Source: Coriaria nepalensis (Eukaryota; Streptophyta; Magnoliopsida; Cucurbitales; Coriariaceae). From it: a stretch of DNA of 64,000 bases. Location of the stretch: positions 2,237,001 to 2,301,000 of the forward strand of contig CP114482.1 in NCBI GenBank assembly GCA_027186245.1, in the 5' to 3' direction. Position 1 is the first letter of the stretch, and each line of letters begins with the position of its first letter. Below are positions 38,847 through 51,549 of the stretch, one piece after another. Made by a program: the position numbers and the translations under genes. Below the pieces are notes generated by a model. It was given only the letters and a program-made list of their open reading frames with translations. It ran no database searches and was not told the origin of the DNA.

Positions 38847-40857
38847 GTTTTTATATTTTACTCGACTATGTTGATAATTGTGTAAGGTCATGAGCTAATT
38901 TCTGATTTTATAATAACAACATGTTGAACAAATTACTAATCATGCAATGATCTATCATTTATCTCCACATCATGATATGATTCACAAGTAATGTCCTAAT
39001 TGGCAGCTTACTCTATTCTAAGCCAATTGTTATTGATTTTGTTTTGATCGAATGATTCAATTTTAACTTGCTTAAAACGCCTTTAATTAACACATCATAC
39101 ATTTTTTTAGTGACCCAAACTTAAGACATTTAGATTTGAATGTTTTGCCCAAGTCTCTATTAACGTACAAAAATGGCAGCCCCTCTAAGTTATCATGAGG
39201 TTCGCATAATTATATATTTGTAACGATAAATAACATAGTTAAGCTCATTTCTTAGCAATTCGAATTTTTATGATAATCAGTAATTTAATTTATTATTTAA
39301 TTATTGGTAACTTAATTTCTTAATTTTTTTTTTTTTAATAAACACTACTGATAGCTCCACCTTATGCATAGCTATCAGCAAAACAAATAGCATAGAAAAC
39401 TAATATACAAAGATAAAATAAGAAAACAAAAGGAGGGGTTGGGACCAAAACCTCCAAGAGAAAAGAACAACAAATACGAGAAAAAAAAAATTAACGAAAA
39501 GAAAAGTAAAGTAAAAACATATTATTTGGTTATGTGTTGAAAGCCCAATACCAAGTTGAGGCTATTCTTCCCTACTGAGTTAAGTTATGGGCTTCCGGGT
39601 ATTTGTGGTTTTGATCAAGCCGGTTATATCCAAACCCTTAACCTCTTCATACTTAAGCCATATGTTCCTCAATCTCTCACTCACCCGTGTGTTAGGGTTC
39701 CTTGCCATCTAGTTTTCTTCCTCTTTGCTTGATTAATTTCTATAGTTGATTATGAGAGTCTATTATCATGCTATGCATTCTTATAATTATAATGATCATT
39801 GGAGTTGTGATTCTTCTGATATGGTAATTAGTTCATATACACTGAAAATATTAGGGTTTCTTGATATTATTTTAGATCTATGAAATCTGGTTTGTATGTG
39901 AGGGTGTGATCTTGTATGAGTATTGTAATCATTCTAAAATAGTGTATAGAGAATTAGAGATCTAATTATTTGTTGGAGTATAAGTGGATGTACCTTTTTT
40001 GATCTAATTATGAGCTAGTGAGGTGAACCACTTTAAATCATGGTGTTCATTATTCTTATTTTTTTGATTTTATAGATCTTTGCTAAATCGAACTAAATAA
40101 TCATGAAATTGAATGATCAATTGAATTGGAAATTAGGTTAAAGTTGTAACACAACAAAATATTGAAAAAGAAAAGAAACAATTGAACAAAATGAAAAATA
40201 TTGGCTTGTTTACTATCTGTATCTGTTTGTACGTGAAAGACTCATATCATTATGAATTTGCATATAAGGTGAGTATTAAAAAATCTTAGTGATAGATATA
40301 TGTATTTATATAAACTTATAATAACTCGTTCGAATTTTTAAAATAATTAGTAACTTAATATGTATAATATTTCTTTCACTAATGTTAGATTGGTTTTTGC
40401 AACGATTTTTGACGCCGCAAACGAACCGTTATCTAGTACCGATTTTGTTCGGGGAACAAAAAAAATAATCTATAAGTAATTCGCATTAACTAATACGAGC
40501 TCTCTATTATATTAAAATACGTTAATTAATTTTTAGGAATTAAGACATCGCAATTGATCTTCATGGATGAAGAACCTGAAATAACTCAAAAAAGTTATGC
40601 CATAACTACACATATGTAGTGAACAAGTTTTGAATACTAAATATGTTTGGTCGTTAAGTTCCGGATATATATATATGTAAGAAGCTTCGTAATTGCTGGT
40701 TACCGTTCATGGGTTTCTCTCATAAAAAGACACATTGCTAGTTGCATATAGATAATATGTATGTGATAAGAGAAAGACGGAGACAAAGAGTGAAGTAAAA
40801 ATGACTCAGCAGAAACAAAATCAACTACAATCACACATTCATATCCTTCTGCTAAGG
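38847..40857. other. Intergenic region upstream of RBCS
   Basis: AT-rich, with an A/T-rich stretch at 39310-39340 and no convincing gene. A short stretch at 40400-40460 (TTTTGACGCCGCAAACGAACC..TTCGGGGAAC) faintly recalls the region downstream of LTRs in some gypsy elements, but no LTR or coding part accompanies it. Confidence 0.35.
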
Positions 40858-41090
40858 ATGAGATAAGATTATGGAATTTTTATTCCACGTGGCTCTATGA
40901 CAGTGGTGCCATGCTAATTAACTGATAGGGCTACCATTCGATAACTTTTTTCCTGGTTCATGTGGTCAGTATGGAGCAATCATGTCATCTTGTGTGATTT
41001 GAATCAAACGGTCCAAAATTTGTATAAAATTAAGTCCATAAGTTTGTGACCACAGGATATGATGTAATCTTACATTTCCTAGTATTTATA
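40858..41090 (+). promoter_or_regulatory. RBCS light-responsive promoter: I-box, G-box and TATA box
   Basis: An I-box GATAAG (40862-40867, in GGATGAGATAAGATTA) is followed 17 bases later by a perfect G-box CCACGTGG (40885-40892). This I-box/G-box pair is the conserved light-regulatory module of dicot RBCS promoters, bound by Myb-type I-box factors and by bZIP/bHLH (GBF, HY5, PIF) factors. A TATTTATA box lies at 41083-41090, 70 bases before the start codon, so the leader is about 45 bases. Confidence 0.8.
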
Positions 41091-41159
41091 GCAAGTGAAA
41101 GTAGGTTAGTCTGCAACTCTTGCATAGAACTCAAGGCAAGTAGAAGAGAAGAAGTAGCA

Positions 41160-41985
41160 ATGGCTTCCTCTATGATTTCCTCGGCCACCGTAGCCACCGT
41201 GAGCCGTGCCACCCCGGCTCAAGCCACCATGGTTGCACCCTTCACCGGGCTGAAGTCCACCGCAGCCTTCCCCATCACCCGCAAGAGCAACAATGACATC
41301 ACCTCTCTCCCCAGCAATGGTGGAAGAGTCCAATGCATGCAGGTATATAACATGTTATAGCTTTCTGTCTGCTTGATATAAAATTAAGCTTTTGAGAATA
41401 GTGATAACTCGAAAACAAATTATATGGTACCAAAAACAGGTGTGGCCACCAATTGGTTTGAAGAAGTACGAGACTCTTTCCTACCTCCCACCACTTTCAA
41501 GCGCATCATTGGCTAAGGAAGTCGACTACCTTCTTAGAAAAGGATGGGTTCCTTGTCTGGAATTCGAGACCGAGGTAATATATAGACGAGGAAAATTCTT
41601 GTATGAATTTGACCAATCTAAAAAATAACAAGTGGAAAAACTGACAAAAAATAACGACCGGAATTTTTCTTTACGAGAACTATAACATTCTGAGTAGTTC
41701 GATATTAACAAATTTTTTTTTTTTTTTTGGGGGGGGGTGGGGGTTTATTTGTAGCACGGATTTGTGTACCGTGAGCACAATAGGTCACCCGGGTACTATG
41801 ACGGACGTTACTGGACAATGTGGAAGCTGCCCATGTTTGGCTGCACTGACTCGGCCCAAGTGTTGAAGGAGCTCGAGGAAGCTAAGAAGGCATACCCTAA
41901 CGCCTTCATCCGGATCATCGGATTCGACAACAAGCGCCAAGTCCAGTGCATCAGTTTCATTGCCTACAAGCCACCAGGCTACTAA
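41160..41985 (+). CDS. RBCS: Ribulose-1,5-bisphosphate carboxylase small subunit precursor
   Basis: Three exons (41160-41342, 41440-41574, 41755-41985) encode 182 residues, the usual length and the usual two-intron dicot structure. The transit peptide [20 protein letters not shown] runs to the conserved cleavage region [13 protein letters not shown]. The mature part has [33 protein letters not shown] (the small-subunit signature), [19 protein letters not shown] and the end [16 protein letters not shown]. The product is imported into the chloroplast stroma and assembles with eight large subunits. Intron 2 contains a long T run followed by a G run just before its acceptor, where base counts may be unreliable. 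Codon use is GC-richer than its surroundings, as expected of a highly expressed gene. Confidence 0.97.
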
Positions 41986-43750
41986 ATTTGATTTTTCCTC
42001 CGTATAATAATATATGTTTCCGAATTTGATGTATTGCCCTTTTTGGACAAAAAGGGTTTTGATCAAAGTTGTTTGTGTTTAGGTTCTTTCAAGAATAATT
42101 TTCTTCTTTCTTTTTTTTTTTTTTTTTTCTCTCATTTTGTTATGATTTTCCATGGGCCAAAAAGGAAGGAAGAAAAATCTCATTGTTTCTGAATTTTTTG
42201 TTGGATTCGGATATCTATCTAATGGAACATGATGAGAATTTTACTCAAGTGATTAAGGGTTCATCCCTTAGTTACTTGATTATATATAAATAACATGTTT
42301 GATGATCATGAAAGAACTCATTCTTCTTTCTCCTCTTCCCTTAGTTAAAGAACATATCTTTTTTTTTTCAAAATGAATGAAGGAGACATTATTTTCTTAC
42401 AAGATAAAGAACATATGCAGTATATTTCATGTTCTTAAGTATCGATTTAAACGCATTACGTCAATTCAAATCTAATCTCGATCGTTAAGATAGACATAAT
42501 CTTAGAAACTCCGATAAATATATCGGAAGTTAATCGGAGATCGCTTTGGTATGTGTGTAGGTGCCGATGTATAGTCAGGACCCTTCGATTGGTACATTTG
42601 TGAAAAATGCAGTAGTTCTTATCTTATCCACAACCAGCAGATAAGTCATGAGAGACCATCAATCTTTCTTTCTTTCTGACCTTACTCTCGTTATTCTTTA
42701 CCCAAATTCCCATGTTTTTGATGAACTACAAATACAAAAGCTAGTAGAAAACTCCTAAACGAAGAGGGGAAGCCAAAATCGAGAGATTAGAAAGCGTTAG
42801 CTAAATACTTATTTTAGTTAAAATTTTAAAGAATATATAAAAAGAATATATAAAAATACTTATCAATCTCTCGTTAATTATTTTATTAAAAAAAAAAATC
42901 CTTCTTATATTAAAAATAATAATAAAAATAAGTAATATTATTTAATTAATTTAAAAAATAAAGTAGAAAACTTGATATAATATTATCTAAAAAACTATTA
43001 AATAAAATATCATATTAATTAAAATTTAATTTAATTTAAAAAAATTAATATAAATGCTATATTAGTGATCCAGGACTAAACTTAGTCACCGATTAAACTA
43101 GACCACCTACTTAACCGGTGGACCACCCAAGTACATCTCGCCAAAATCAGGCCAAGATTTTTACCCTTATGGTAGAGAGAAAAAGAAACAATACAATTGA
43201 AAGAAACTAGAGAAACATTCATAGTAGAAGTGAGCAAAGAGGTTTTGGCAAAAAACCAAAAGTGAGCAAGAGGAAAATATGAACCGACAGAAGTGAGGCT
43301 AATAAGCAAGACACAACAAAAGATATATTACATTGTAAAATTGACATAAAAAAAGCCATATACACAGAAATTAGTAATCACTTCAAAAAACCAAACTTAA
43401 GAAACTACTAAATACTACATCTTATATATATTACAAGAAGAAGAAGAAAAAATGAGCTCAATCTCTTCAACGTATCCCGAACAATCCCTTGAATACAATA
43501 GAATACAGGCCAGGCATGTATTTTTCTCATATACATGTTTTTCAAACCTTCTAACACACATTAACAATGAGACAATCACCAAACAAAAATATATTATATA
43601 TATATAATAGATATATATACATACATACACAATATTAACAGCTTCTTTTGCTTACTTCTCTTGGAAAAAATGGTCAAAAAATTCCTTCTTGTTATGTCTT
43701 CAATGTTAAAAGCTCCCTTTGTATTTACATTTCCTCTTCTGATCCCTGTG
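41986..43750. other. Intergenic region between RBCS and an unknown gene
   Basis: RBCS 3' UTR is followed by T-rich and A-rich DNA (T runs at 42108-42128 and 42359-42368; A/T-only stretch near 42820-43060). No gene was recognised. The last few hundred bases are probably 3' UTR of the minus-strand gene that ends at 43751. Confidence 0.4.
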
Positions 43751-44787
43751 CTATGCAAAAGCAGGGATGCTGGAATTTTGGCAATCCCTGCTGAGACAAT
43801 CAAAACCTTCTACTCTAACTGTGGCTGGTTTGAGACCAAACTTCATTCTAGCGCAACCTCCTTTACGAGCTGAAGATGATGGAGATAATGGAGAAGACAT
43901 GGGTAAGGCAGAGAAAGGACTGAGCTTTTCATCTCCAAAATGTGCATCTTGAATTAGTGGGTTTCCTGCCCTGCTTGGGGGGGACCCATTAAAAAATGGA
44001 GGTGGTGAAGATATCTGGGTATCAAACCTTTCTGCCCCATAACCCTCCTGCCAAAAAGCAAACATCAGCTTATCATTTTATATCAAGGACCATTTAGACA
44101 TACATAACAATGAATCTACCATCAATGTCAAAACCAAGTCACATGCATAATAAATCGACCATCCATAATATTCATAAAAGAAAATTTTAAAGGATGTTAT
44201 TTTGACCTAAAAATTTCGTATATTTATCGAATGGATTCAAAATTATGTAAAGCAAAATGCCCATAATGGTAACCTTAAGAGGTACACACCAAGAATGCAG
44301 TAAGAGCGACGCAATAAATTTAATATGTTTGTCTAAAATAGGTAACCGAAAGAATGAGATAACAAATAAGAAAATGACTATCAAGCATCGAAATTATATC
44401 AGTCATAAGTTAATGGCTTATGCAAGTCAAACTAAGATTATAACAAATCAACAATAACCCATTTATAAGAAATATAAAATTACCTTCTTGAGAATGAGGT
44501 CAAGAAGCTCTGCCCCAGCTTTCGAATCACTAACATCAGTTAGGTGGCCGCTGATTAAAGACAAAAACCATATTAGGTTACAAACTTTCCTATAATATAA
44601 CACAATCTTATTAGTAAACATAGATAGACTTGGAGAAGCATAATTACCTCATATGCCAAGGCCCAAGCATTCCAACTCTCCGAGGTTTAGGGCAAACAAC
44701 TAGGTCCTTCTGATCAGAGATCAAGGAAAATCCTCTCATCTCTTCACAGGCAGCAAGGGCGTTCTGTTGGACATAGAAATGATTCAT
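43751..44787 (-). CDS. Conserved plant protein of unknown function (Ser/Pro-rich, about 167 aa)
   Basis: Three minus-strand exons (44787-44648, 44550-44484, 44047-43751) join in frame with good GT-AG borders to 167 residues. The start reads MNHFYVQQNALAACEEMRGF, followed by DLVVCPKPRRVG. The middle is GAELLDLILKK. The C-terminal half is Ser/Pro-rich (SSPPPFFNGSPPSRAGNPLI, then QDAHFGDEK) and ends in a basic, Cys-containing segment ARKGGC, KFGLKP, RVEGFDCLSRDCQNSSIPAF. I recall similar uncharacterised proteins across land plants, with the same N- and C-terminal blocks. No known domain, signal or membrane segment is visible; it may be an intrinsically disordered regulator. The start follows an acceptor near 44817, and a leader exon with a CT-rich end probably lies near 45450-45540. 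Confidence 0.75.
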
Positions 44788-46274
44788 CTTCGAGTTTGAT
44801 GCTGCAGAAGAACGCCTGTACAGAGCACATCAACAACACATAACAAAATATGAGTTAATCTCGACGATGAAATCAGAATTCATGATAATGAAAACCAAAC
44901 ATGTTTTTTTTTTTCAATTCGTGAGAATCTCTATATCTTTCTAATTAGAAGTATGAGCTAAGAATTTATATTTCTGAAGGACAGATTCACACAAATCTTC
45001 TCTCTCTCTAAGTAAACACCTAACAGAGTTTAAGATTCCCTCAATTCATCAGATCCAAATCAATACCTTTGGGAAGAGAGAAGAGGAAATGAAACTTTCC
45101 CCTCCTCCAAACACAAAAACAAACAAAATCAAAACTTTTCTAAGCCACGAGCCAAAACCATTTACTTTATTTTCTTTTATATGTTTTTTTTCCCCTTCTT
45201 AGCAAGTACAATCAAAGGACTGCTCTGTAGCAATTATACGGACCTAAATTAAGAACAGATAATTTCGTCCTAAAAAGGAATACAGGTCCGGCCAAGAACG
45301 CCAGCCTGAAATTCGAGAATTCTTACCCAAAAATAGAAAACTGAAGAAAAAAATATTATCAAAGCCAGATCTACAAACCCTATGCCTAATCTCGAACACT
45401 CCGCTTACACAGAAAATCATCCACACAGAGAGAGAGAGAGAGAGATGACCTGAAAAGGAAGCCTCGGAAATCGGAGAGCAGAAAACGCAAGAAGGGCTCG
45501 ACGCCACAGACTGACAGAGGGAAGAAGCGAAGACCTAAACGGGTCTGGATATTTAAAACGGCACCAATTTAATGGTGAAAACGACGCCGTATTGGCGTAC
45601 GCGTTTTGGAAGATAAGATTTGATTGGTTCATTAAATCCAGTTTCCTTAAGCGTTTGACCTAAATAAATACTTACTTATTAATTAAATAATTAATACGAA
45701 TTATCGTCAAATTACTTTATTTTACCTGAATTTTATATACGTTTGACCTCATTACCATTATGTTTCAATTAAGCTTTGGATAGCTACTAGTGATTCAAGT
45801 GGGTAAGAGTCAAACTTACAGTTCATAATGCATTGGAAAATATTTTTCTGAACATATGAAAAGTTCATGGAAGACATGTTAATGTTAAACTTGGTTGGAC
45901 CAAGTAAATTTTCTTTTAATAAAAATTCAAGAACTATGTTTCTTTAGTCACATAGTTGGTGGTGGTGATGTCAATAATTTATATTAACTTATAAACTATT
46001 TTCATTGTTAATTAGGATCTCATATCACTTGTCACGTTTGGAGATTTAAGAAACATAGACTAAATTTGATCATAAAGAAATTTTGTGAGTATATGAAGTG
46101 CACACAATCATAAAATAGCAACCAAGATAGCAGCTATTAGGTGTTATCATAAGATATCAATCATATAATACCTTTTTTTTTATTATTATATTCTTAATTT
46201 GTTTGGCTAATTTATACTCTTTATCATTTCCACATCTTAAACAATCAAACTGATTGATTACAAATCAACGACAC
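44788..46274. other. 5' leader and promoter of the unknown gene, plus intergenic DNA
   Basis: A putative 5' UTR exon on the minus strand (about 45540-45447) ends in CCTTTTCAG just before a (GA)n tract at 45426-45445. The interval 45660-46274 is AT-rich with nothing recognised. Confidence 0.4.
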
Positions 46275-47648
46275 CTAAAAACACCTTCTAGTGCTAAACC
46301 CAATCCTCTTTCTTCCAACATCATAGACTACCTCCATTGTTCTTTGTGCTAAGCTCCCAAATATAATCTTACTGTCTTTGTCAATCTCCTTAAACCCAAA
46401 ACAAACTAACTGCGAATTCACTTTGTACATTATTCCTGATCGATCGATAACAGCCTCAACCCCACCTTCAAAAACAAAGCTTATTGACGGATACCGGGTG
46501 GAATAGTTTCCGTTCTTATCAAAACATGTATCAAATGCATGGTACTGATGCATCCTTTGAAAATAGCTACCCATCTTTCTTCGAAACTCATCTCGAATGG
46601 GTTTATAAACTGCGGGTGTCAGACGAGTTATCATAGTACCGGAATCTATGATAGCATTTGCCGTAGACGATGATGTCGTCATGTTAATCGGTAACAGATA
46701 CTCATCTACTTTGACACCAACTATGTGTAGGCCATAGGAATTTTCCGATATGTCGAGTGGCGTGTATCCTGTCGAGATGATGCTGGCTTCACCGAAACTG
46801 AGATAGCCGTTGTGTGCAGAAGAAGAAGGTATACAATATGAGAATGTATGACCGTATAAGTTTACGATTTGTTGAGCAAATGAGAAGCTTCCCACTCCTA
46901 GGGCAAGTAGTCCAAAGGGTTTAAAATGTAAACTGGACCTGCTGTTGCAACCAAAAACAAAGTCATACAATATGTCACGTGTTAAGAATAGCTTATCTTT
47001 GCTGAGATACCCATGAGCCATTTTGTTGGGCATATAGTATGAATTGTATGCACATTTTGATTCTCGACAAGTAGTTATAATCCCTGTAACAAAAGAAAGA
47101 ACAAATCAAAATGTTAAGGATTGTTCGGATTATATACTAAAAATGATTGATTGGCAGAAATTCAAACTCACATTTCAAACTTTGTTACAGACCGTTATAT
47201 ATCTTAGAGACTAATTACATCCCGTAAGATATTTAATCAAAACATTATATTAATTACCTGAGGTGGAGTTCAGTTTAGAACACAATTGCGAGGGACATCG
47301 AACAAACCTCAACGATCTAGATAAGGTTGTTTTACGATCATGTATATTATTATTACAACCGACCCAATTGATCCAATTAACCTGACTTCCTGTATCAACT
47401 ATAAGTTTTAGATTCTGTTTAGGAGTTCCAAATCCAACTGTCACAAACGGTCCTTTAATCTTATTGCTAGTCTTAACCAAAATACTAAGGGATCTAGAAC
47501 CGGCCGTTGTACTATTATTATCTCCAAGAAAGTTGGAAACATGTGGTTGATTTTCTGAAGAACAATGAATGAATTGGAATGAAAGGGTAATGGTAATGAA
47601 CAAGATACTAACAAAAGAGGAGGAAGAAATTATGCTTATGGATACCAT
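46275..47648 (-). CDS. Pepsin-like aspartic protease (nepenthesin/CND41-like), short form
   Basis: Two minus-strand exons (47648-47258 and 47083-46275) join to 399 residues. The N-terminus has a signal peptide (FVSILFITITLSFQFIHC). The short region after it lacks the usual HKHGPC prosegment. Motifs in order: VTVGFGTPKQNLKLIVDTGS with the first catalytic Asp, LLALGVGSFSFAQQ, FSYCIPSSS, NAIIDSGTMITRLTPAVY with the second catalytic Asp, and YDVGRKRIGFSTRRCF at the end. It is therefore predicted active and secreted or vacuolar. Cys residues are fewer than in classical nepenthesins. It is in the same orientation as the broken protease 8 kb away, suggesting an old local duplication with the RBCS gene and the unknown gene now between them. 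Substrate unknown. Confidence 0.85.
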
Positions 47649-48805
47649 TTTCTCTTAACTAATTATGTGATCCACATATTGTACATTGCCTATTGGTCTT
47701 ATTATGTATATAGTAAATAGCAAATAGGTAGTAGCCTTCAAATGAAAATTTCTCTTAATTTGGTAATTAAAAATGGTGTTTAAGCCCTCTCTACCAACAT
47801 GGAAGAGCCGCTAGCATAGTTAGTGTATGTATCTTTAACACTCAACCGACAATGAAATTTAACGTTATTTAGATAGAACTCAATGTTTTTTTTTTTTTTT
47901 TTTTTTTTTTTAATTATTATTATATTATATGTATTATTTTGCTATCAATCCAATTTTAATAGATTTTTTTTTAACGTGTGATCTATCACTCTATTTTTTG
48001 CACGGTTAAATTATGTTGTATAAAAATTGAAAATATTTTAAATAAATGTAATATATACGTATACGCTATGGGGGGATAAATTCATTAAAATAAATATAAA
48101 AAAAATTATAACTATTTATTGAGAATGAAATGATCAATGAAGTTAGGATTAAAATAAAAATAATAATAAATAATTTAGGAAAAAAAAAGTGAAAATTTGA
48201 GAACTATAAATATCAAAAAAAATAAATTTGGGATTAAAAAAAAAAGTTTAAAACACCCATTGTACGGTCAAATACATTGAAATATATATATTTTTTAAAA
48301 TATATATATTATAATTAATCTTTTATATATATTAATTATATCAATACAAATTTTTAAGAATTTATTATAATAAATATTTTTTGGCGGGATTTCTTATAGT
48401 TTCCTCCCTGTCTCTAAGAAGTCAGATCACCCTTTCTCTCTTAATCGCACTACTTCCTCTTGAATCTCTCTCTCTCTCTTTCTCTCTCATGTCATTGCCA
48501 TTTTTAAGATAATTAAAAAGAAAAAGAAATCATTAGATTGTTACATGGCTTTGTAATCCGTTAAGCTGTACAGGCGCCACACAATGGCGGGTATCTTCCA
48601 TTCCTGGATCTTACGCAACCAAAAATAGAAAACAGAAGAATGAAAATACAAATAAATAAAAAAAGTGGGCTTTTACTTTACTTTCTCTGGTTCCAGATAA
48701 TTGATCTTATGTATAACCAGAAAAATGTCCTTCTAAAATGGTGGTGTAGAATTTAGGGATAGGGTTTGTACGCAGATCAAGACAAGCTCTAGAGAAGCAG
48801 CAGCA
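47649..48805. other. Divergent intergenic region between protease and lipase genes
   Basis: Contains a T run of more than 20 bases at about 47887-47911, A/T-only DNA to 48380 and a CT-rich tract near 48460-48490. The final 100 bases are probably the leader of the downstream hydrolase gene. No gene recognised. Confidence 0.4.
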
Positions 48806-50785
48806 ATGGCGCCGCAGCGAATAAGGTTGCCAGGTGTAGATGACGAATTGCAGAAGCTTCTCAGTGCTAACATGGCCAAAGCTCCAGCTAGACGACGCGC
48901 TCGAGATGCTTTCAAGGATATTCAGCTTGGAATCGATCACATATTGTTCAAGGTAAGGTCTTCATAGTTTCATGTATGACAGGGGAAGTTTACTGGCTTG
49001 GTTTTCCTCTTGTTTTGTTACTCATTCCTCTGAATATTAGTCGCCAACTCTTTTTTTGCAGACACCATATACTGGATTGAAGATGGAGGAGGTAAAGTTT
49101 GTAAATTTAATGGCTAATCAGTTTGTAATCTGGTATTTGGTGGAGAAGGGATTTCCTTATTCTTTCTGGTCTTGTCAATTTTCTAGACCACTTCTGTCTC
49201 TACTTAAAAAGAGTATTGCAATTTGCAACCATTTTTGTATGCTTCCTTTGAAGTTCTTATACTCTTAATTTTCCAAGTCAAGATTCACCATTTACAGTAT
49301 CCTTCATTATAGTCTTATGACCGCAATTCTAGAGGAGTAGAAATATTCTCGAAAAGATGGCTTCCTGAGAGTTCTCGTCCCAGGGCAGTGGTGTGCTACT
49401 GTCATGGTTACGGAGACACTTGTACATTTTTCTTCGAGGGCAAGTAACCCTTTCTTCAAGCAAAGTCCTAGACCGGTTTGTTCATGTATGTGGAGTTAAT
49501 AACTAGATCATGATTTTGCTTTCCAGGCATTGCGAAAAAGTTAGCAGCATCTGGTTATGCAGTTTTTGCAATGGATTATCCCGGATTCGGTCTTTCAGAA
49601 GGTCTTCATTGTTACATCCCGAGCTTCGACCGCCTTGTTGATGATGTCATCGAGCATTTCTCAAAAATGAAAGGTGGGTCGGATTGTCCTTTATCTATAT
49701 TTAATCACTTTAGTTTCTCTTAAAAATGAGAAATTTTACAATACCAGAGAGAATTCTGGGTCTGTATCTTCTAAAGACTAAGAAGTTTAATTGAATTGCT
49801 TGCTCGCTACGAAGCCAAGACTATTGGATGTATATAGAGAATAACTCGTTATGATTTCTCTCTTAAAAATGGGTTGTTGTTCCAATTCAATGGCAGAGAA
49901 CCCGGATTTTCAAACTCTCCCGAGCTTTCTCTTTGGACAGTCTATGGGTGGGGCCGTGGCTCTTAAGGGCCACCTAAAACAACCTAAAGCATGGAACGGA
50001 GCAATTCTTGTCGCACCAATGTGCAAGGTACTTTCCCTACCCAATTAATACCAAACCTCTGTTTTTTGTAATTTCATTTCGTACCTCCTCATATTTAGCA
50101 TAATATAATTTTTTTTTTCACCTTCCTGTAGATTGCAGATGATATGGTTCCACCATTTTGGGTGAAGCAAATCTTGATTGGTGTGGCCAAATTTCTTCCC
50201 AAGCAAAAGCTGGTCCCACAGAAGAATTTGGCCAAAGCAGCATATAGAGTCAGCAAGTACAAAGATCTGGTTTGTCTCTTAAGTAATCAGATTAGAAGCA
50301 TATTATTAGACTATAGATTTTTATATTCTAAATTAATCCTTCACCTTTTGTTTCTGAACTTGTAGACAGCCTATAATGTCATTGCTTACAAGGACAATCC
50401 TCGCTTGGGGACTGTGCTTGAAATGCTGAAAACCACTCAAGAAATAGAACGTCGATTGGAAGAAGTAAAGACCCAATTTCCGTAACTTACTATCTTCATT
50501 CAAATGCAAACGATGATTCGATCTCTTAGTTTAAAGATAATCATCGAATTGCTCGGATTTTTCCAGGTCTCCCTACCATTCTTGATCCTACATGGAGAAG
50601 ATGATATAGTAACAGATCCATCTGTGAGCAAGGCCTTGTATGAGAAAGCTTGCAGCTCAGATAAGAAGCTTAACCTTTATAAGGATGCATATCATTCTCT
50701 TCTAGAAGGCGAGCCTGATGAAATGATCGCTCGGGTTTTTGCCGATATCATATCTTGGCTGAACGAGCATTGCACTGCAAAGTAA
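48806..50785 (+). CDS. Monoacylglycerol lipase-type alpha/beta hydrolase (MAGL / caffeoylshikimate esterase-like)
   Basis: Eight exons (48806-48952, 49062-49091, 49313-49439, 49527-49673, 49897-50027, 50132-50269, 50366-50464, 50567-50785) encode 345 residues. The fold is clear: VVCYCHGYGDTCTFFFEGI provides the HG oxyanion region, FLFGQSMGGAVAL carries the nucleophile Ser in GxSxG, LILHGEDDIVTDP the acid Asp, and KDAYHSLLEGEPDE the His. These are Hydrolase_4/MAGL features shared with plant caffeoylshikimate esterase; which substrate is used cannot be told from sequence. An N-terminal basic helix (KAPARRRARDAF) precedes the catalytic domain, and no signal peptide is seen. The third intron starts GCAAGT at 49440, a canonical GC-AG intron needed to keep the frame (FFEG-IAKK). 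Confidence 0.9.
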
Positions 50786-51549
50786 TGGATGCTTCATACT
50801 GCTTGTCTGTCTGTCCATATGTCTTGTTTCATTTATATTAATGTATTTTGTAGGAAAATTAAATTAAAATAAAATAAAAAAACAGAGCTCATAGTTTTTG
50901 CTGAGCCATGTATCCTCATGCAGGACAGTTCAGTGAAAACATTAACATATGCTGATTGCTGAATAAAGATTTGTAAGAAGAATTTCGGCTCCATTTCTAA
51001 AGAAGATGAAAGCAACGAGAAACTTTTGTATAAGAATAACTGATGCATTAATTTCTATAGTTTAAATTTTTATAAATTTTTATTATTTTATTAAATAATA
51101 TAATTTTATTGATTAAATTATGAAAATAATATATGAAAAATCGGTAAAATAAAATTATTAAAAAAGTAGCAACACAAATTTATAAATAATAAAATAATAA
51201 ATAAATCATGAAACAAAAAAAAACAAAAAAAGATGGGTGGGGGGAAGAAGAACGTTGTGAGTTGGACTAATTTGAGTGCGCCAGTACTCAACTTTGTCTC
51301 CCCTTTTTTCCAGCTTCTCTGCCTCTGTAAGAAGTTAGCTGCGTGTCTACACTGCCTTTCTCCCTAGTGGAGAAGAATTTGGTCAAACTTTTTCCAGTGT
51401 CAGCAGCTACCCATTTCTACTTTTAATCTTAATATTTCTAATTCTAATGGTTATTATATTAACTGAATGAGGAGGAAGAAAAAGATTCCATTTTTATAAT
51501 TCTTCTTCTTCTTCTCGCACTTGTTATTCATCTGGGTTTTCCCACAAAC
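50786..51549. other. Intergenic region upstream of ABA4
   Basis: The lipase 3' end is followed by A/T-only DNA (51050-51240), then a pyrimidine-rich leader before the ABA4 ATG. No gene seen. Confidence 0.4.

Noticed and set aside
38634..38891. Separate small gene upstream of the protease pseudogene
   Set aside because: Its LIMCFLLSSCVF...HTIQLDSLLP sequence is the signal-peptide exon of the same protease and joins exon 2 in phase.
40381..40460. Possible gypsy-type leader (TTTTGACGCCGC...TTCGGGGAAC)
   Set aside because: Only a loose resemblance; no LTR, primer site or polyprotein nearby.
41106..41333. Minus-strand Gly-rich frame opposite RBCS exon 1
   Set aside because: Shadow of a GC-richer real exon in the opposite frame.
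41709..41745. T run followed by G run in RBCS intron 2
   Set aside because: Likely an ordinary homopolymer with possible sequencing-length error; it lies outside the coding exons.
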